Shown in pieces: positions 62,642 through 64,000 of a stretch of 64,000 bases of DNA. Position 1 is the first letter of the stretch. Each line of letters begins with the position of its first letter. Position numbers and translations under genes: made by a program. The notes beneath the pieces were generated by a model. It had not been told where the DNA came from, ran no database searches, and saw only the letters and a program-made list of their open reading frames with translations. The DNA comes from Limnomonas spitsbergensis. Its lineage: Eukaryota; Chlorophyta; Chlorophyceae; Chlamydomonadales. Location: contig JAYJMM010000025.1 of the NCBI GenBank assembly GCA_037349105.1, forward strand, positions 310,001 through 374,000. Direction: 5' to 3'.

Positions 62642-64000
62642 TATATGAGTTGCCCCTCCCCCTGCTCCCCCCCACCCCCCTGCTCCCCCCCCACCCCCCT
62701 GCTCCCCCCCCACCCCCCTGCTCCCCCCCCTACCCCCCTGCTCCCCCCCCTACCACCCTGCTCCCCCCCCCACCCCCCTGCTCCCCCCCCCACCCCCCTG
62801 CTCCCCCCCCCACCCCCCTGCTCCCCCCCACCCCCCTGCTCCCCCCCAACCCCCCTGCTCCCCCCCACCCCCCTGCTCCCCCCCACCCTCCTGCTCCCCC
62901 CACCCCCCTGCTCCCCCCACCCCCCTGCTCCCCCCCACCCCCCTGCTCCCCCCCACCCCCCTGCTCCCCCCCACCCCCCTGCTCCCCCCCACCCCCCTGC
63001 TCCCCCCCACCCCCCTGCTCCCCCCCACCCCCCTGCTCCCCCCCCACCCCCCTGCTCCCCCCCTACCCCCTGCTCCCCCCCACCCCCCTGCTCCCCCCCT
63101 ACCCCCTGCTCCCCCCCCACCCCCCTGCTCCCCCCCCTACCCCCCTGCTCCCCCCCCCACCCCCCTGCTCCCCCCCCCACCCCCCTGCTCCCCCCCACCC
63201 CCCTGCTCCCCCCCAACCCCCCTGCTCCCCCCCCACCCCCCTGCTCCCCCCCACCCCCCTGCTCCCCCCCACCCTCCTGCTCCCCCCCACCCCCCTGCTC
63301 CCCCCCACCCCCCTGCTCCCCCCCACCCCCCTGCTCCCCCCCACCCCCCTGCTCCCCCCCACCCCCCTGCTCCCCCCCACCCCCCTGCTCCCCCCCCACC
63401 CCCCTGCTTCCCCCCTACCCCCTGCTCCCCCCCACCCCCTGCTCCCCCCCAACCCCCCTGCTCCCCCCCACCCCCCTGCTCCCCCCCCTACCCCCTGCTC
63501 CCCCCCCTACCCCCTGCTCCCCCCCCTACCCCCCTGCTCCCCCCCCTACCCCCCTGCTCCCCCCCCTACCCCCCTGCTCCCCCCCCTACCCCCCTGCTCC
63601 CCCCCCTACCCTCCTGCTCCCCCCCACCCTCCTGCTCCCCCCCACCCCCCTGCTCCCTCCACCCCCCTGCTCCCCCCCACCCCCCTGCTCCCCCCCACCC
63701 CCCTGCTCCCCCCCCACCCCCCTGCTCCCCCCCTACCCCCTGCTCCCCCCCACCCCCCTGCTCCCCCCCAACCCCCCTGCTCCCCCCCCACCCCCCTGCT
63801 CCCCCCCACCCCCCTGCTCCCCCCCACCCTCCTGCTCCCCCCCCTACCCCCTGCTCCCCCCCCACCCCCCTGCTCCCCCCCACCCCCCTGCTCCCCCCCA
63901 ACCCCCCTGCCCCCCCCCCACCCCCCTGCTCCCCCCCCACCCCCCTGCTCCCCCCCTACCCCCTGCTCCCCCCCACCCCCCTGCTCCCCCCCACCCCCCT
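62642..64000. repeat. ~18-bp C-rich array, about 75 copies, running off the right edge
   Basis: CTGCTCCCCCCCACCCCC-type units with variable C-run and (A/T)CC variants. Minus-strand frames read GGSRGVGGSRGVGG; non-coding. It lies in the intron after exon 30, before the unseen kinase exons. Confidence 0.96.

Noticed and set aside
62638..64000. Minus-strand Gly/Ser/Arg-rich protein (GGSRGVGG repeats)
   Set aside because: Antisense shadow of an ~18-bp C-rich array in the intron after FAB1 exon 30.

Overview
The window is nuclear DNA of a eukaryote. A GC-rich green alga, probably in the chlamydomonad/volvocalean group, fits best. The reasons are many short GT-AG exons, Ala/Gly/Gln/Ser homopolymer runs in coding sequence, a plant/alga-type phosphoinositide kinase, and extremely C-rich tandem repeats in introns. 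The genus is inference; no marker gene is present.

Layout. (1) 1-9327, plus strand: the 3' half of a multi-exon gene, five exons at <1-70, 983-1138, 1722-1784, 5551-5685 and 7477-9327. Its spliced product has mTERF-like helical repeats followed by a long Gln-rich tail. (2) 9328-18500: an intergenic, transposon-like stretch with broken minus-strand reading frames, direct repeats, a GATCTGCA-rich repeat block and a tRNA-like segment. (3) 18501 to beyond the right edge, plus strand: a very large FAB1/PIKfyve-type phosphatidylinositol-3-phosphate 5-kinase gene. I traced about 30 exons with consistent splice phase (about 1,670 codons in about 44 kb). They give an N-terminal FYVE zinc finger, the TCP-1/Cpn60-like (CCT) domain and the FAB1-specific conserved Cys-rich region. 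The lipid-kinase domain must lie to the right of the window. The two genes have no obvious functional link.

Most of the window is intronic tandem repeat. The largest array, about 15.3 kb of a C-rich 47-bp unit (36.79-52.08 kb), sits in one FAB1 intron. It produces apparent reading frames of more than 5,000 codons in all three plus frames, and these are artefacts of stop-free repeat units. Other arrays have units of 10, 16, 19, 28, 34, 40, 49, 60, 89, 106, 113 and 138 bp.

The main discovery is that many of these arrays and the scattered pseudoexons are copies of the neighbouring exon/intron junction: a piece of exon plus its 3' or 5' splice site, tandemly repeated into the intron. This recurs at more than 20 junctions in both genes. 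Intron 16 of FAB1 (32966-33366) is built entirely from such copies. Its donor and acceptor are the first and last AG|GT of one tandem array, as predicted for intron birth by duplication of an AGGT-containing exon segment. All exon boundaries were called by eye from reading frame, splice consensus and family knowledge; no alignment, RNA data or database search was available.
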